This document shows positions 1 to 6,927 of a DNA stretch of 12,430 nucleotides, one piece after another. The notes under the pieces were generated by a model. The model was not told where the DNA came from, did not search any database, and saw only the letters and a program-made list of their open reading frames with translations. The DNA is taken from NCBI GenBank assembly GCA_903826715.1, contig CAIKFN010000006.1, positions 1-12,430 on the forward strand, written 5' to 3'. Each line of letters starts with the position of its first letter. Position 1 is the stretch's first letter. Source of the stretch: an uncultured Actinomycetes bacterium (lineage in GTDB: Bacteria; Actinomycetota; Acidimicrobiia; Acidimicrobiales; RAAP-2). The position numbers and the translations under genes were made by a program.

Positions 1-962
1 ACTTCTGATGCGTAGCTAACTACGCCACCGCGGAACCACTTTGAGGCTCCAATGACATTGACGAGTCGACTTGCAATCAGTCCACCCGTAACAGATTCAG
101 CAACGCCGAGCGTAAGTGACTTAGCTAGAAGTCGAGACGCAATTGCGTGCTCCATGGTCTCATCATCCACGCCAAAGATAATGTCACCGAGTTTCGCATT
201 GATAATGCTCCGAATTTTTACTTCTTCTTCGGCAATGAGCTCTTTTGCGTGTGCTGCGCTGTCACCTCTTGCAGTGATGCGCACTTTGATCCCTTCAATC
301 CCTGAGGCGAGAAAAGCAATAGTGAGCCGTGAACTGTCATCGAGTGAGGAAAGTTCATCGCCAATAGCTTCAGCGAGTCCAGATTCACTCGCGCCCCATG
401 TACGAAGCACTCGGCTAAGAATTACTGACTCGTTGCCAGCAAGGCGTTCGCGGCGAAGTAGTTCAGGCAAAATTGCTCGCTCGAACATGTCGGTCATTTC
501 GTAAGGGACGCCAGGCACCGCGAAAACAACTTTTTGGCCAACGGGACAAATGAGCCCTGGAGCTGTTCCGCGAGTTTGAGGAATGATTGATGCGCCCTTT
601 GGAACATCGGCTTGCAACAAGTTGTTCTCGGGCATCTCACGACCACGAGAACCAAACATTTTTCTGATCGATTCAACAATTGCTTCATCACGGATAAGTG
701 GAACATTCATTACTTCAGCAATTGCAGCGCGAGTGATGTCGTCTTGTGTGGGGCCGAGCCCACCGCAGACAATTACCGCGTCGGAGCGAGCGAGCGCTGT
801 GCGAAATGCCAGAACAATGCGGTCGTGATTGTCACCCACGTGCTGGTGAAAATGAGATGCAATACCATTAGCTGCCAGGTGTTCGCCAAGCCACTGCGAG
901 TTGGTGTCAGGGATCTGACCTAGAAGTAGTTCAGTGCCGACGGCAACAATCTCAACACGCAT
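1..962 (-). CDS. cinA: CinA-family protein (NMN amidohydrolase / competence-damage-inducible protein), 3' end cut by window edge
   Basis: Translating the minus strand from the ATG at 962-960 gives 320 codons with no stop, running off the left edge. About 100 C-terminal residues are therefore missing compared with the usual length of a little over 400. The N-terminal domain is the MoaB/MogA-like (MoCF) fold: GTELLLGQIPDTNS lies near residues 9-22 and the CGGLGPTQDD signature at 66-75. The C-terminal amidase domain starts near 270 and shows AESVTGG (288-294, nucleophile-type Ser290) and RGGVVSYASE at the edge. Characterised CinA proteins deamidate nicotinamide mononucleotide in pyridine nucleotide salvage; the N-terminal domain of some also acts as an ADP-ribose pyrophosphatase. 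The start abuts the pgsA stop (TAA then ATG with no gap), with AAAAGG about 8 bases upstream, so translational coupling is likely. The family is certain; the exact activity is inferred. Confidence 0.95.
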   Translation of the reverse strand, partial: MRVEIVAVGTELLLGQIPDTNSQWLGEHLAANGIASHFHQHVGDNHDRIVLAFRTALARSDAVIVCGGLGPTQDDITRAAIAEVMNVPLIRDEAIVESIRKMFGSRGREMPENNLLQADVPKGASIIPQTRGTAPGLICPVGQKVVFAVPGVPYEMTDMFERAILPELLRRERLAGNESVILSRVLRTWGASESGLAEAIGDELSSLDDSSRLTIAFLASGIEGIKVRITARGDSAAHAKELIAEEEVKIRSIINAKLGDIIFGVDDETMEHAIASRLLAKSLTLGVAESVTGGLIASRLVNVIGASKWFRGGVVSYASE

Positions 963-1526
963 TTAGATCGCCTTTTTACCGTCAACGTAATATTTCCAAC
1001 CGGTGTACACCGTCATCAATGTGGCAATCCAAATTGTTATGAATGCAAGCCATGTGTGGTGCGCAGTGAATGGGAGTACGCAGAGCGCAATGGCCCAGTC
1101 CTGAACGAATGTTTTCCATTTTGCAATCTGACTTGCCGGAATGGAAATCCCCTTCTTTGATGCTTTGGATCTGTAGATGCTCATCCAAATTTCACGCAAC
1201 GTAATTATCACTGCTGGAACAATGAAGAAGTTGAGGTGGTGTCCTCTTGAAACAATGAGTGCGTAGAGACTTCCGAGAACAATTATCTTGTCAGCGAGTG
1301 GATCAAGAAATGCACCCGACGTTGTTGTGCCGTGTCGCCTGGCGACAATGCCATCAAAGTAGTCAGATGCTGCAGCGAGAAATCCAACAAGTGATGTCCA
1401 CCAATTGATTCGGTGCGCAATAAGTAGATAAATGAAAAGTGGCGCTACGACGATGCGAAAGCTTGTCATCAAGTTCGCCGGCGTTAGCAACGCAGTCGGT
1501 CCGTAAGTTCGCTCTTCGGTGCTCAT
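963..1526 (-). CDS. pgsA: CDP-alcohol phosphatidyltransferase, probable phosphatidylglycerophosphate synthase
   Basis: This 187-residue integral membrane enzyme has the CDP-alcohol phosphotransferase signature at residues 55-79. The four metal and substrate aspartates are Asp55, Asp58 (in DYFDG), Asp75 and Asp79 (in DPLAD), with the AR pair at 62-63. Hydrophobic segments near 22-38, 42-52, 83-94, 100-112 and 143-170 suggest several membrane helices. PgsA joins CDP-diacylglycerol to glycerol-3-phosphate at the inner membrane, the committed step to phosphatidylglycerol. Its place between rimO and cinA matches actinobacterial pgsA and favours this over phosphatidylinositol-phosphate synthase. 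The ATG overlaps the rimO stop (ATGA), and a GGAGG Shine-Dalgarno sequence lies 10 bases upstream. Substrate choice cannot be proved from the motif alone. Confidence 0.9.
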   Translation of the reverse strand: MSTEERTYGPTALLTPANLMTSFRIVVAPLFIYLLIAHRINWWTSLVGFLAAASDYFDGIVARRHGTTTSGAFLDPLADKIIVLGSLYALIVSRGHHLNFFIVPAVIITLREIWMSIYRSKASKKGISIPASQIAKWKTFVQDWAIALCVLPFTAHHTWLAFITIWIATLMTVYTGWKYYVDGKKAI

Positions 1527-2830
1527 AACTGCACTGCCTCCAAATCTGTTCCGTGACTCGCCACGATCTCAACATCAACCATGGTTCCAACGCTAAGTGA
1601 TGAATCGACCATCACAATGCCATCGATTTCAGGGCACTCTCTGACACTACGCCCAACACCGGGTGCATCAATGAGCAGCCGCTGGCGAGTGCCGACGAGT
1701 GCATCTCTGCGTCTAGCCGTAATGGCGTCTTGCAGTTCGCTAACTTCACGAAGGCGCTCAAGGGCTAATTCATGAGGGACTTGATCACCGAGGCCGTTCG
1801 CATGAGTTCCTTCTTCTTTAGAGAACGTAAAGAATCCGGCCCAGTCAAGCTGCGCCGCTTCAATAAATTCAAGAAGTTCTCGTTGGTCGTCCTCTGTTTC
1901 ACCGGGGTATCCGAGAATGAACGAGGAACGAAATGTGGCGTCTGGGTCGCTGGCACGAATGGCTGCGATGCGCTCTAAGAAACGGTCTCCGTCTCCCCAG
2001 CGCTTCATTGCTCGCAGCATGTGTCGTGATGCGTGTTGCAGTGAGAGGTCGAAGTACGGAACACCTGTTTCAAGAATTGTCTCAATGAGACCACTGGTGA
2101 GACCCGATGGGTAGAGATACAAGAGACGAACTCTTTCAACTTCTTTACTGAGTGCTTTAGTGAGATCAATAAGAGGTTGTGTCCCACCTTCATCAAGAAC
2201 TTCAACTGCTTCGCCAAGTGCGGCGCGTCTGCGGTCATGGCCCCAACTTGCAAGGTCTTGAGCAATAAGTACTATTTCTTTAGCGCCACCATCAACGAGT
2301 GCACGTGCTTCGGTGAGGATTTCATTGGTAGAGCGAGAGCGTTGGTCTCCGCGGAATGTTGGAATCGCACAAAATCCACAGCGACGGTCGCACCCTTCAG
2401 CAATTTTTACGTACGCCCACGGAGCTTTTGATGCAGGTCGAGGAAGATTAAGAAGGTCGAAAGCTGGAGTTGGACGCTTACGAAGTGCAACAGGAGTTGA
2501 AGGAACAATTTGTTCGGTGAGGCTTTCACCGAATCCAGCAACAAGATCAACTTCGGGAAGTGCGTCTGCGAGTTCGTCGCCGTAGCGCTCGGCCATGCAG
2601 CCAGTTACTACTAGACGAGCATTTGAGAGTTTGCGCTCGGCGAGGTCTAGAACTGTTTCAATTGATTCTTCGCGAGCAGCTTCAATAAACGCACAGGTAT
2701 TGGCAACAACAAGTTCTGCTTCTTCTGCACTATCAGCGAGGGTATAGCCCTGAGACACGAGAAGCCCCGCGAGCTTGTCCGAGTCCACGTGGTTCTTAGG
2801 ACACCCGAGTGTTTCTATCCAGTACCTCAA
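1523..2830 (-). CDS. rimO: Ribosomal protein S12 methylthiotransferase RimO
   Basis: This 435-residue radical SAM enzyme of the methylthiotransferase family is close to the usual RimO length. The N-terminal UPF0004 domain carries Cys10 (TLGCPKN), Cys46 (NTCAF) and Cys78 (TGCMA), which bind the auxiliary iron-sulfur cluster. The radical SAM cluster cysteines are Cys147, Cys151 and Cys154 in EGCDRRCGFCAIPTFRG. A TRAM-type RNA or protein-binding domain occupies roughly residues 370-435. RimO adds a methylthio group to an aspartate of ribosomal protein S12. The N-terminal LGCPKN motif and the pgsA/cinA neighbours favour RimO over the tRNA enzyme MiaB. The start is a TTG at 2830-2828, supported by AGGAGAG only 4 bases upstream; the nearby ATG is out of frame. 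The 3' end overlaps pgsA by four bases. Confidence 0.94.
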   Translation of the reverse strand: MRYWIETLGCPKNHVDSDKLAGLLVSQGYTLADSAEEAELVVANTCAFIEAAREESIETVLDLAERKLSNARLVVTGCMAERYGDELADALPEVDLVAGFGESLTEQIVPSTPVALRKRPTPAFDLLNLPRPASKAPWAYVKIAEGCDRRCGFCAIPTFRGDQRSRSTNEILTEARALVDGGAKEIVLIAQDLASWGHDRRRAALGEAVEVLDEGGTQPLIDLTKALSKEVERVRLLYLYPSGLTSGLIETILETGVPYFDLSLQHASRHMLRAMKRWGDGDRFLERIAAIRASDPDATFRSSFILGYPGETEDDQRELLEFIEAAQLDWAGFFTFSKEEGTHANGLGDQVPHELALERLREVSELQDAITARRRDALVGTRQRLLIDAPGVGRSVRECPEIDGIVMVDSSLSVGTMVDVEIVASHGTDLEAVQL

Positions 2831-2834
2831 GCGT

Positions 2835-2841
2835 CTCTCCT
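2835..2841 (-). promoter_or_regulatory. Ribosome binding site fixing the TTG start of rimO
   Basis: Read on the minus strand this is AGGAGAG, four bases before the TTG at 2830. It is a close match to the anti-Shine-Dalgarno complement, and no in-frame ATG or GTG is better placed. It therefore decides the non-canonical start. Confidence 0.7.
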
Positions 2842-2852
2842 ATTGGCATAAC

Positions 2853-2879
2853 AACACCGAGCGCTGTGCGCTCGGTGTT
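2853..2879 (-). terminator. Hairpin terminator after tRNA-Ser(GCT)
   Basis: A perfect 12-base-pair inverted repeat (AACACCGAGCGC and GCGCTCGGTGTT) surrounds a three-base loop. It begins two bases beyond the encoded CCA of the tRNA. On the minus strand it is followed by a short T-containing tail (GTTATG), so the U-tract is weak. It most likely ends the tRNA transcript and helps define its 3' end. The rimO start codon lies only about 22 bases further on, so rimO either has reduced read-through from the tRNA promoter or uses a promoter inside this region. Confidence 0.7.
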
Positions 2880-2881
2880 AA

Positions 2882-2975
2882 TGGCGGAGAGGGAGGGATT
2901 TGAACCCTCGGGCCCGGTTTCCCAGGCCGCATTCTTAGCAGGAATGTGGTTTAAACCGAACTCACCCACCTCTCC
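2882..2975 (-). tRNA. tRNA-Ser, anticodon GCT, CCA encoded
   Basis: The reverse complement folds as a class II tRNA of 94 bases including an encoded CCA. The acceptor arm is GGAGAGG with CCTCTCC, followed by discriminator G and CCA at 2884-2882. The anticodon stem is CATTC with GAATG around the loop CTGCTAA, so the anticodon is GCT, which reads AGC and AGT serine codons. A long variable arm (about GGCCTGG, loop GAAA, CCGGGCC) is typical of serine tRNAs. The T arm is GAGGG, TTCAAAT, CCCTC. The gene is followed directly by a strong hairpin. All expected pairings are present, so the gene looks functional. Confidence 0.96.
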
Positions 2976-2985
2976 CAGCCAGGCC

Positions 2986-2991
2986 ATCTTA
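2986..2991 (-). promoter_or_regulatory. Candidate -10 element for tRNA-Ser(GCT)
   Basis: On the minus strand this reads TAAGAT, ending ten bases before the mature 5' end of the tRNA, a plausible distance for a short 5' leader. The hexamer about 17 bases upstream (TTCTCG) is only a weak -35 match. This is a pattern match without other support. Confidence 0.35.
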
Positions 2992-3064
2992 GTGAATTTG
3001 GGCCAAGACGAGAAATCACCCAAAACGAGCCCCGTGAACCAGCGTTACACTCATTCAAACATTC

Positions 3065-3073
3065 AGAAGGGGA
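3065..3073 (+). promoter_or_regulatory. Strong ribosome binding site of the ABC importer operon
   Basis: AGAAGGGGA precedes the ATG at 3079 by about six bases. It is the strongest Shine-Dalgarno sequence in the window and fits high expression of the binding protein relative to the permease and ATPase. A possible -10 (TACACT at 3046-3051) lies upstream, but I see no good -35 partner. Confidence 0.65.
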
Positions 3074-3078
3074 ACCCT

Positions 3079-3948
3079 ATGCGTTCGGTTCGTATTGCTT
3101 TAGTCTCAGTTCTTGGTGCATCACTGCTCAGTGCACTTTCACTTGGTGCCGCGAGTGCCACTAGCACTCCAACAATCGCGTCTTGCAAGACAACTATCGC
3201 GACGCAAGAATTCGCTAAAGGCACACTCACTGTTGCAACCGACAACCCGGTCTACACACCTTGGTTTGTTAATAACAAGCCAAGCAGCGGAAAAGGCTAC
3301 GAGTCTTCAATGGTGTACGCAATTGCCAACATCCTCGGAGTTGCCAAGAGCAACGTGAAGTGGGTCTCTGAACCATTCGACTCGAGCTACACCCCAGGTA
3401 AGAAGTCTTTTGACTTTGACATCAACGAAATCTCTGACACACCTGACCGCGCCAAGGTTGTTACCTTCTCACAGAGCTACTACGACGTGAACCAGTCAAT
3501 CGTTGCACTAAAGACCAGCAAGATTGTTACTCACCACTCACCAGCTGATCTAAAGACCTACCAGTTCGGTGACCAAATCGGAACTACTGGACTTAGCTAC
3601 ATCAACCAGTACATCCAGCCAACCAAGCCCGCTCGCGTGTATTCAACACTCGACCAAGCAGTTGCAGCGCTGCAGAGTGGACAGATTGATGCAATTGCAG
3701 TTGACACACCAACTGGTCAGTACATGGCCATGTCGCAAATTGTTGACAAGAACAACAAGATGATTGCGACACAAGTTGGTCAGTTCCCAAGTGTTGGCGA
3801 ACACTACGGTCTCTTATTCCAAAAGAACAACCCGCTCGCTTCATGTATCAATGTTGCAATCAGCACACTTCGAGCAAACGGGACGTTGGCCAAACTCACC
3901 TCTAAGTGGCTAAGCATCTACACCAGCATTCCTGCACTTAAGCCATAA
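3079..3948 (+). CDS. Amino acid ABC transporter, family 3 extracellular substrate-binding protein
   Basis: This 289-residue exported protein is the soluble receptor of the importer. It begins with a signal peptide: basic residues Arg2 and Arg5, a hydrophobic core at about 6-25, and an ASA cleavage-like site at 25-27. The mature part follows the SBP_bac_3 pattern: GTLTVATDNPVYTPW at the start of lobe 1, the DINEISDTPDRAK segment, FSQSYYD, and a C-terminal helix and strand with LRANGTLAKLTSKWL. Cys36 and Cys256 are the only two cysteines seen and could form a disulfide; IASC at 33-36 also resembles a lipobox but lies past the hydrophobic core. The ATG at 3079 is chosen because AGAAGGGG at 3065-3072 sits six bases upstream and the signal peptide starts here. 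An in-frame extension back to 2809 would cross the tRNA and is rejected. The family suggests a polar amino acid ligand; which one is not visible. Confidence 0.92.
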   Translation: MRSVRIALVSVLGASLLSALSLGAASATSTPTIASCKTTIATQEFAKGTLTVATDNPVYTPWFVNNKPSSGKGYESSMVYAIANILGVAKSNVKWVSEPFDSSYTPGKKSFDFDINEISDTPDRAKVVTFSQSYYDVNQSIVALKTSKIVTHHSPADLKTYQFGDQIGTTGLSYINQYIQPTKPARVYSTLDQAVAALQSGQIDAIAVDTPTGQYMAMSQIVDKNNKMIATQVGQFPSVGEHYGLLFQKNNPLASCINVAISTLRANGTLAKLTSKWLSIYTSIPALKP

Positions 3949-3953
3949 GAATC

Positions 3954-4844
3954 ATGTCGCATGACGCCAGCGCCAATGCGCTGGAAACACCTACGTTGTT
4001 TGTGCCACGGCGCAAACTTCTCTTTACAGGTCGTCGTGCAATTGTTGCCAGTGTCTTTTCAAGTCTCTTAATTCTTGGCGCCATAATCGCAGTTTTTTAT
4101 CTTGCACCGGGTGGAGCTTCGGTGCGTTATTTCTTTTTCAATCCTCACCAAATGTGGCAGTCGTTCACTGGCAATCCCAGCAAGGGACTGAGTTCAGTTG
4201 GTGCTGGAATTATTACCAATATCTGGATGTTCTGTGTCTGTGAAGTCATGGTTCTGATATTCGGACTTCTCATTGCGTGGGTGCGAATGAGCACTTCGGC
4301 GGTATTGTTCCCATTTCGTGTGCTTTCAACTATGTACACCGACCTCTTTCGAGGAATTCCCATTTTGCTAGTGATCTTTATGGTCGGCTTCGGACTACCT
4401 GCACTTGGACTTGGGTTTTTGTCAACGCAGTCACCAGCGGTCTACGGCTGCATTTCACTCACCATTACGTACAGTGCCTACGTAGCAGAGGTGTACCGCG
4501 CTGGGATTAATTCAGTACCCAATGGTCAGTTACTCGCAGCAAGGTCGCTCGGGCTTACGAGTTCTGCAACCATGCGAAGAGTAATCCTGCCCCAAGCAGT
4601 GCGCACAGTTATTCCACCACTCCTTAATGACTTCATCTCAATGCAAAAAGACACCGCCCTCGTTTCAACGCTTGGGGCCATTGAAGCAACTCGTGCCGCA
4701 CAGATCTATGCCTCTACCGAATTCAACTTCAGTGGGTACGTTGTTGCCTCAATACTGTTCTTGCTCCTGACTATTCCTATGACTCGCTTTACTGATCACC
4801 TCATTTCAAAAGACCGAGTGAAGCGATTGGCGGCGGCGCAGTGA
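3954..4844 (+). CDS. Amino acid ABC transporter permease (HisM/GlnP type)
   Basis: This 296-residue inner-membrane protein has hydrophobic helices near residues 27-50, 83-107, 120-147, 158-175 and 260-277. The EAA loop that docks on the ATPase lies at about 178-210: AEVYRAGINSVPNGQ, the ARSLGL segment, then RVILPQAVRT. These are the family hallmarks of polar amino acid permeases (BPD_transp_1, HisM-like). It starts five bases after the binding-protein stop and overlaps the ATPase start by four bases, so the three genes form one operon. A single permease gene implies a homodimer, as in GlnP-type systems. The N-terminal 25 residues are cytoplasmic and longer than in minimal family members. No strong Shine-Dalgarno sequence is visible, consistent with coupling to the upstream gene. 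Confidence 0.92.
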   Translation: MSHDASANALETPTLFVPRRKLLFTGRRAIVASVFSSLLILGAIIAVFYLAPGGASVRYFFFNPHQMWQSFTGNPSKGLSSVGAGIITNIWMFCVCEVMVLIFGLLIAWVRMSTSAVLFPFRVLSTMYTDLFRGIPILLVIFMVGFGLPALGLGFLSTQSPAVYGCISLTITYSAYVAEVYRAGINSVPNGQLLAARSLGLTSSATMRRVILPQAVRTVIPPLLNDFISMQKDTALVSTLGAIEATRAAQIYASTEFNFSGYVVASILFLLLTIPMTRFTDHLISKDRVKRLAAAQ

Positions 4845-5572
4845 GTGACGTAGTTCTCGATCTGCAGTCAGTCACCAAGCGCTTTGGTGACAACGAAGTG
4901 CTTCGTGGCGTCTCTCTGCAACTACATCGTCATGAAGTTGTTTGCCTCATTGGAGCATCAGGTTCAGGGAAGTCAACATTGCTGCGCTGTGCCAATATGC
5001 TCGAAACTATTGATGGCGGCGATATTTTCTTATTCGACCAATCACTGAGTGACCCACGAATTGATCCAGACCTGGTGCGGCGAAACATTGCAATGGTGTT
5101 TCAGTCCTATAACTTGTTCCCTCATCTCAGCGTTCTCGAAAACATCTTGTTAGGCCCAGTCTTTGCACTTAAGCGCAAACGTAGTGACGTTATTGATGAA
5201 GCAATGGCGCTACTTTCACGCATTGGCCTTAGTGAACGAGCGAACGACTTTCCTGAGCGACTTTCGGGCGGACAGCAACAGCGTGTTGCAATTGTCAGGT
5301 CGCTCGCAATGCAACCTGCGCTACTGCTGCTCGATGAAGTTACGAGTGCTCTTGACCCCACACTCGTTGGTGAGGTACTTGATCTTCTGCGTGACCTCGC
5401 ACAAAGTGGCACCACAATGCTTATTGCCACCCACGAGATGGGATTTGCGAAAGATGTCGCACAACAAGTGGCCTATCTAGATAAAGGAGTCCTTGTCGAG
5501 CAAGGAACGCCCGAACAGATGTTTTCTAATCCTCAGCATGAGGCTACAAGAAAGTTTTTAGAGCGCGCTTAA
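4841..5572 (+). CDS. Amino acid ABC transporter ATP-binding protein (GlnQ/HisP type)
   Basis: This 243-residue cytoplasmic ATPase powers the importer. All nucleotide-binding motifs are present: Walker A GASGSGKST with Lys44, Q-loop Gln88 in FQSYNLFPH, ABC signature LSGGQQQR at 141-148, Walker B LLLLDE with Asp165 and Glu166, and switch His198 in THEMGF. The FQSYNLFPHLSVLENI and THEMGFAKDVA segments are characteristic of polar amino acid transporters. The start is GTG at 4841, overlapping the permease stop (GTGA), so translation is probably coupled. The stop (TAA, 5570-5572) overlaps the stop of the convergent Nudix gene and lies inside a terminator hairpin. Confidence 0.95.
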   Translation: MSDVVLDLQSVTKRFGDNEVLRGVSLQLHRHEVVCLIGASGSGKSTLLRCANMLETIDGGDIFLFDQSLSDPRIDPDLVRRNIAMVFQSYNLFPHLSVLENILLGPVFALKRKRSDVIDEAMALLSRIGLSERANDFPERLSGGQQQRVAIVRSLAMQPALLLLDEVTSALDPTLVGEVLDLLRDLAQSGTTMLIATHEMGFAKDVAQQVAYLDKGVLVEQGTPEQMFSNPQHEATRKFLERA

Positions 5573-5587
5573 GAAGCTTGCGCTTTT
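5562..5587 (+). terminator. Rho-independent-type terminator of the ABC importer operon, overlapping two convergent stop codons
   Basis: AGCGC followed by GCTT pairs with AAGC and GCGCT around an AAG loop, with a two-base TT bulge. The last stem base T is followed by three more Ts (5585-5587). The stem contains the TAA of the ATPase gene (5570-5572) and the TAA of the minus-strand Nudix gene (5569-5571). The T-tract favours the plus direction. In the minus direction the sequence after the stem is A-rich, so termination there would be weak. Confidence 0.6.
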
Positions 5588-6033
5588 ACTTCAGGTAATT
5601 CAACGAGTAAATCAAAGAGCTCTTTGTCGCGGTCCCACGTGAGATGTTCGCGCACATCACTTATCTCTAACCACACAAGTTCATCAACTTCATCATTGGG
5701 AATAAATTCAACTTCATCTGCCGCCATGAGGTAGTAGGCAACAATCTTTGATTTTCCCTTGCGGTGGATGTAGTTCGTCGATCCTATGAACCGAATCACT
5801 TCGCACTTCATTCCAGTTTCTTCCAAGACTTCACGAATTGCTGCTTGCTCAAAGGTTTCGCCCTCATCGAGTTTGCCCTTAGGAAAAGTCCAGTCACCGC
5901 GAGATTCGCGGTAAATACAAGCAACTTCGACTCGACCGCCCAGAACAGTTCGCGTAATTATCCCGCCCGCAGCTCTAATGAGGTCGTCTGGTGCGTCCTT
6001 TGGGATTATCAGTTCACCACTCAAGATATGCAC
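5569..6033 (-). CDS. Nudix hydrolase (MutT-like)
   Basis: This small 154-residue Nudix protein has a complete Nudix box at residues 53-75, GKLDEGETFEQAA then REVLEETGM. It matches G-x5-E-x7-R-E-U-x-E-E-x-G-U, with metal-binding Glu68, Glu71 and Glu72. The preceding GDWTFPKG segment is typical of MutT and diadenosine polyphosphate hydrolase-like members. Nudix enzymes cleave nucleoside diphosphates linked to another group; the substrate here (oxidised dNTP, ApnA or other) is not evident. There is no C-terminal histidine phosphatase domain as in mycobacterial MutT1. The start is a GTG at 6033, the furthest upstream start after an in-frame TAA, with no visible Shine-Dalgarno sequence. It may be leaderless, or a TTG three codons later may be used. 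Confidence 0.88.
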   Translation of the reverse strand: MHILSGELIIPKDAPDDLIRAAGGIITRTVLGGRVEVACIYRESRGDWTFPKGKLDEGETFEQAAIREVLEETGMKCEVIRFIGSTNYIHRKGKSKIVAYYLMAADEVEFIPNDEVDELVWLEISDVREHLTWDRDKELFDLLVELPEVKAQAS

Positions 6034-6119
6034 ACAGACAAAGGTAGATGAAAACTCTTAGAAAGACTGGCATTAGAAGATGAATTTATGATGAACACCA
6101 TCTACGTAGAGTAGTAAAG
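6034..6119. promoter_or_regulatory. Divergent intergenic region between the Nudix and TauE/SafE genes
   Basis: This 86-base spacer must hold the promoters of both divergent genes. I see a ten-base palindrome TCTACGTAGA at 6101-6110, ten bases before the ATG at 6120, which could be an operator half-site or chance. No convincing -35/-10 pair is visible on either strand. Confidence 0.3.
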
Positions 6120-6896
6120 ATGTTTGCCTCCACCGCACCGCTACTAGTTCGCCTTGCAGTCTTCTTAGGCATTGGCATCGCCGCAGGTATTTCGAACGGG
6201 ATCGCCGGCGGAGGAACATTCCTCACATTCCCAACGCTGCTAGGTATGGGGCTCCCATCGCTCGTTGCGAATGTGTCGTCAACCGTTGGTGTAGTGCCAA
6301 GTTACATCGGTGGCATCAGAGGATTTAAAGATCAACTGAAAGATCACGGGAAACTTGTTCGCTCCACACTCCCGTATTGTTTCCTCGGCACTGGTGTTGG
6401 CTGCACATTGCTACTCACCGGGTCCTCCGCCACTTTCTCAAAAGTCGTGCCCTACCTCATAGGTTTTGGAACAATCATCTTTGCTTGTTCTCCAATAATC
6501 ACTAAGCGCTTAAGCCACATTGAGCATGACCACGTGGGGCGTAAGTGGACATTCTTTGTCGGAATCTTTCTCATTTCTGTTTATGGTGGCTACTTCGGAG
6601 CAGGACTTGGAATTTTGCTACTCGCCGTCATGGCCGTGTCACTTCCCTTTGAGATTCAAGAACTCCAGGGACTGCGCAACCTTTTATCAATCATCATCAA
6701 CACAATCGCTGCGACAGTGTTTTTGATTCGCGGACACTTGAACTGGATTGCGGTTTCAATGTTGTTAGTTGGGACACTTATTGGTGGAGTCATCGGAACA
6801 ATATTGATCAAAAAAATCTCACCAAATGTTGTTCGTGTTCTCATTGTCTCCATTGGGGCAATAACAACCATTCACCTATTTCTTAGCCATAAGTAG
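6120..6896 (+). CDS. TauE/SafE family membrane permease (sulfite/organosulfonate exporter-like)
   Basis: This 258-residue polytopic membrane protein has about eight hydrophobic segments in two similar halves. The first half opens with GIAAGISNGIAGGGTFLTFP (residues 18-37), the second with GGYFGAGLGILLLA, the glycine-rich repeats that define the TauE/SafE (formerly DUF81) family. A conserved-style LRNLLSIIINT segment follows. Named members are linked to export of sulfite, sulfoacetate or taurine-derived products, but most are uncharacterised, so substrate and direction are unknown. The length is normal for the family. The ATG at 6120 has only a weak Shine-Dalgarno sequence. The DUF4395 gene follows after 31 bases on the same strand, suggesting co-transcription. 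Confidence 0.88.
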   Translation: MFASTAPLLVRLAVFLGIGIAAGISNGIAGGGTFLTFPTLLGMGLPSLVANVSSTVGVVPSYIGGIRGFKDQLKDHGKLVRSTLPYCFLGTGVGCTLLLTGSSATFSKVVPYLIGFGTIIFACSPIITKRLSHIEHDHVGRKWTFFVGIFLISVYGGYFGAGLGILLLAVMAVSLPFEIQELQGLRNLLSIIINTIAATVFLIRGHLNWIAVSMLLVGTLIGGVIGTILIKKISPNVVRVLIVSIGAITTIHLFLSHK

Positions 6897-6901
6897 CAAT
6901 T

Positions 6902-6920
6902 TCCTACTTAGTTGGTAGGA
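6902..6920 (+). promoter_or_regulatory. Small hairpin that covers the ribosome binding site of the DUF4395 gene
   Basis: TCCTAC (6902-6907) is exactly complementary to GTAGGA (6915-6920) with a seven-base loop. The 3' arm is the apparent Shine-Dalgarno sequence for the ATG at 6928. If it forms in mRNA it would lower initiation of DUF4395 unless ribosomes finishing the TauE/SafE gene disrupt it. Its formation is inferred from sequence only. Confidence 0.4.
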
Positions 6921-6927
6921 TATAACC

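Noticed and set aside
52..923. Plus-strand frames at 52-504, 583-828 and 612-923 and the minus frame at 494-706
   Set aside because: They lie opposite or out of frame within cinA, whose 320-codon frame shows full domain motifs. Their translations have no recognisable domain.
1260..1365. CDP-alcohol phosphotransferase motif of PgsA has seven instead of eight residues between AR and G
   Set aside because: The published family signature allows seven or eight residues there, so this is normal variation.
1772..2585. Plus-strand frames opposite rimO (for example 1772-1978, 2177-2431 and 2313-2585)
   Set aside because: They are antisense shadows of a well-supported radical SAM gene, with low-complexity translations.
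2882..2975. tRNA-Ser as an attachment site for an integrated element
   Set aside because: No repeated tRNA 3' end, integrase or cargo is seen on either side. Flanking genes are housekeeping or transport.
2809..3078. In-frame upstream extension of the binding protein gene to 2809
   Set aside because: It would translate through the tRNA-Ser and its terminator, and it would bury the signal peptide. The strong ribosome binding site at 3065-3073 points to 3079.
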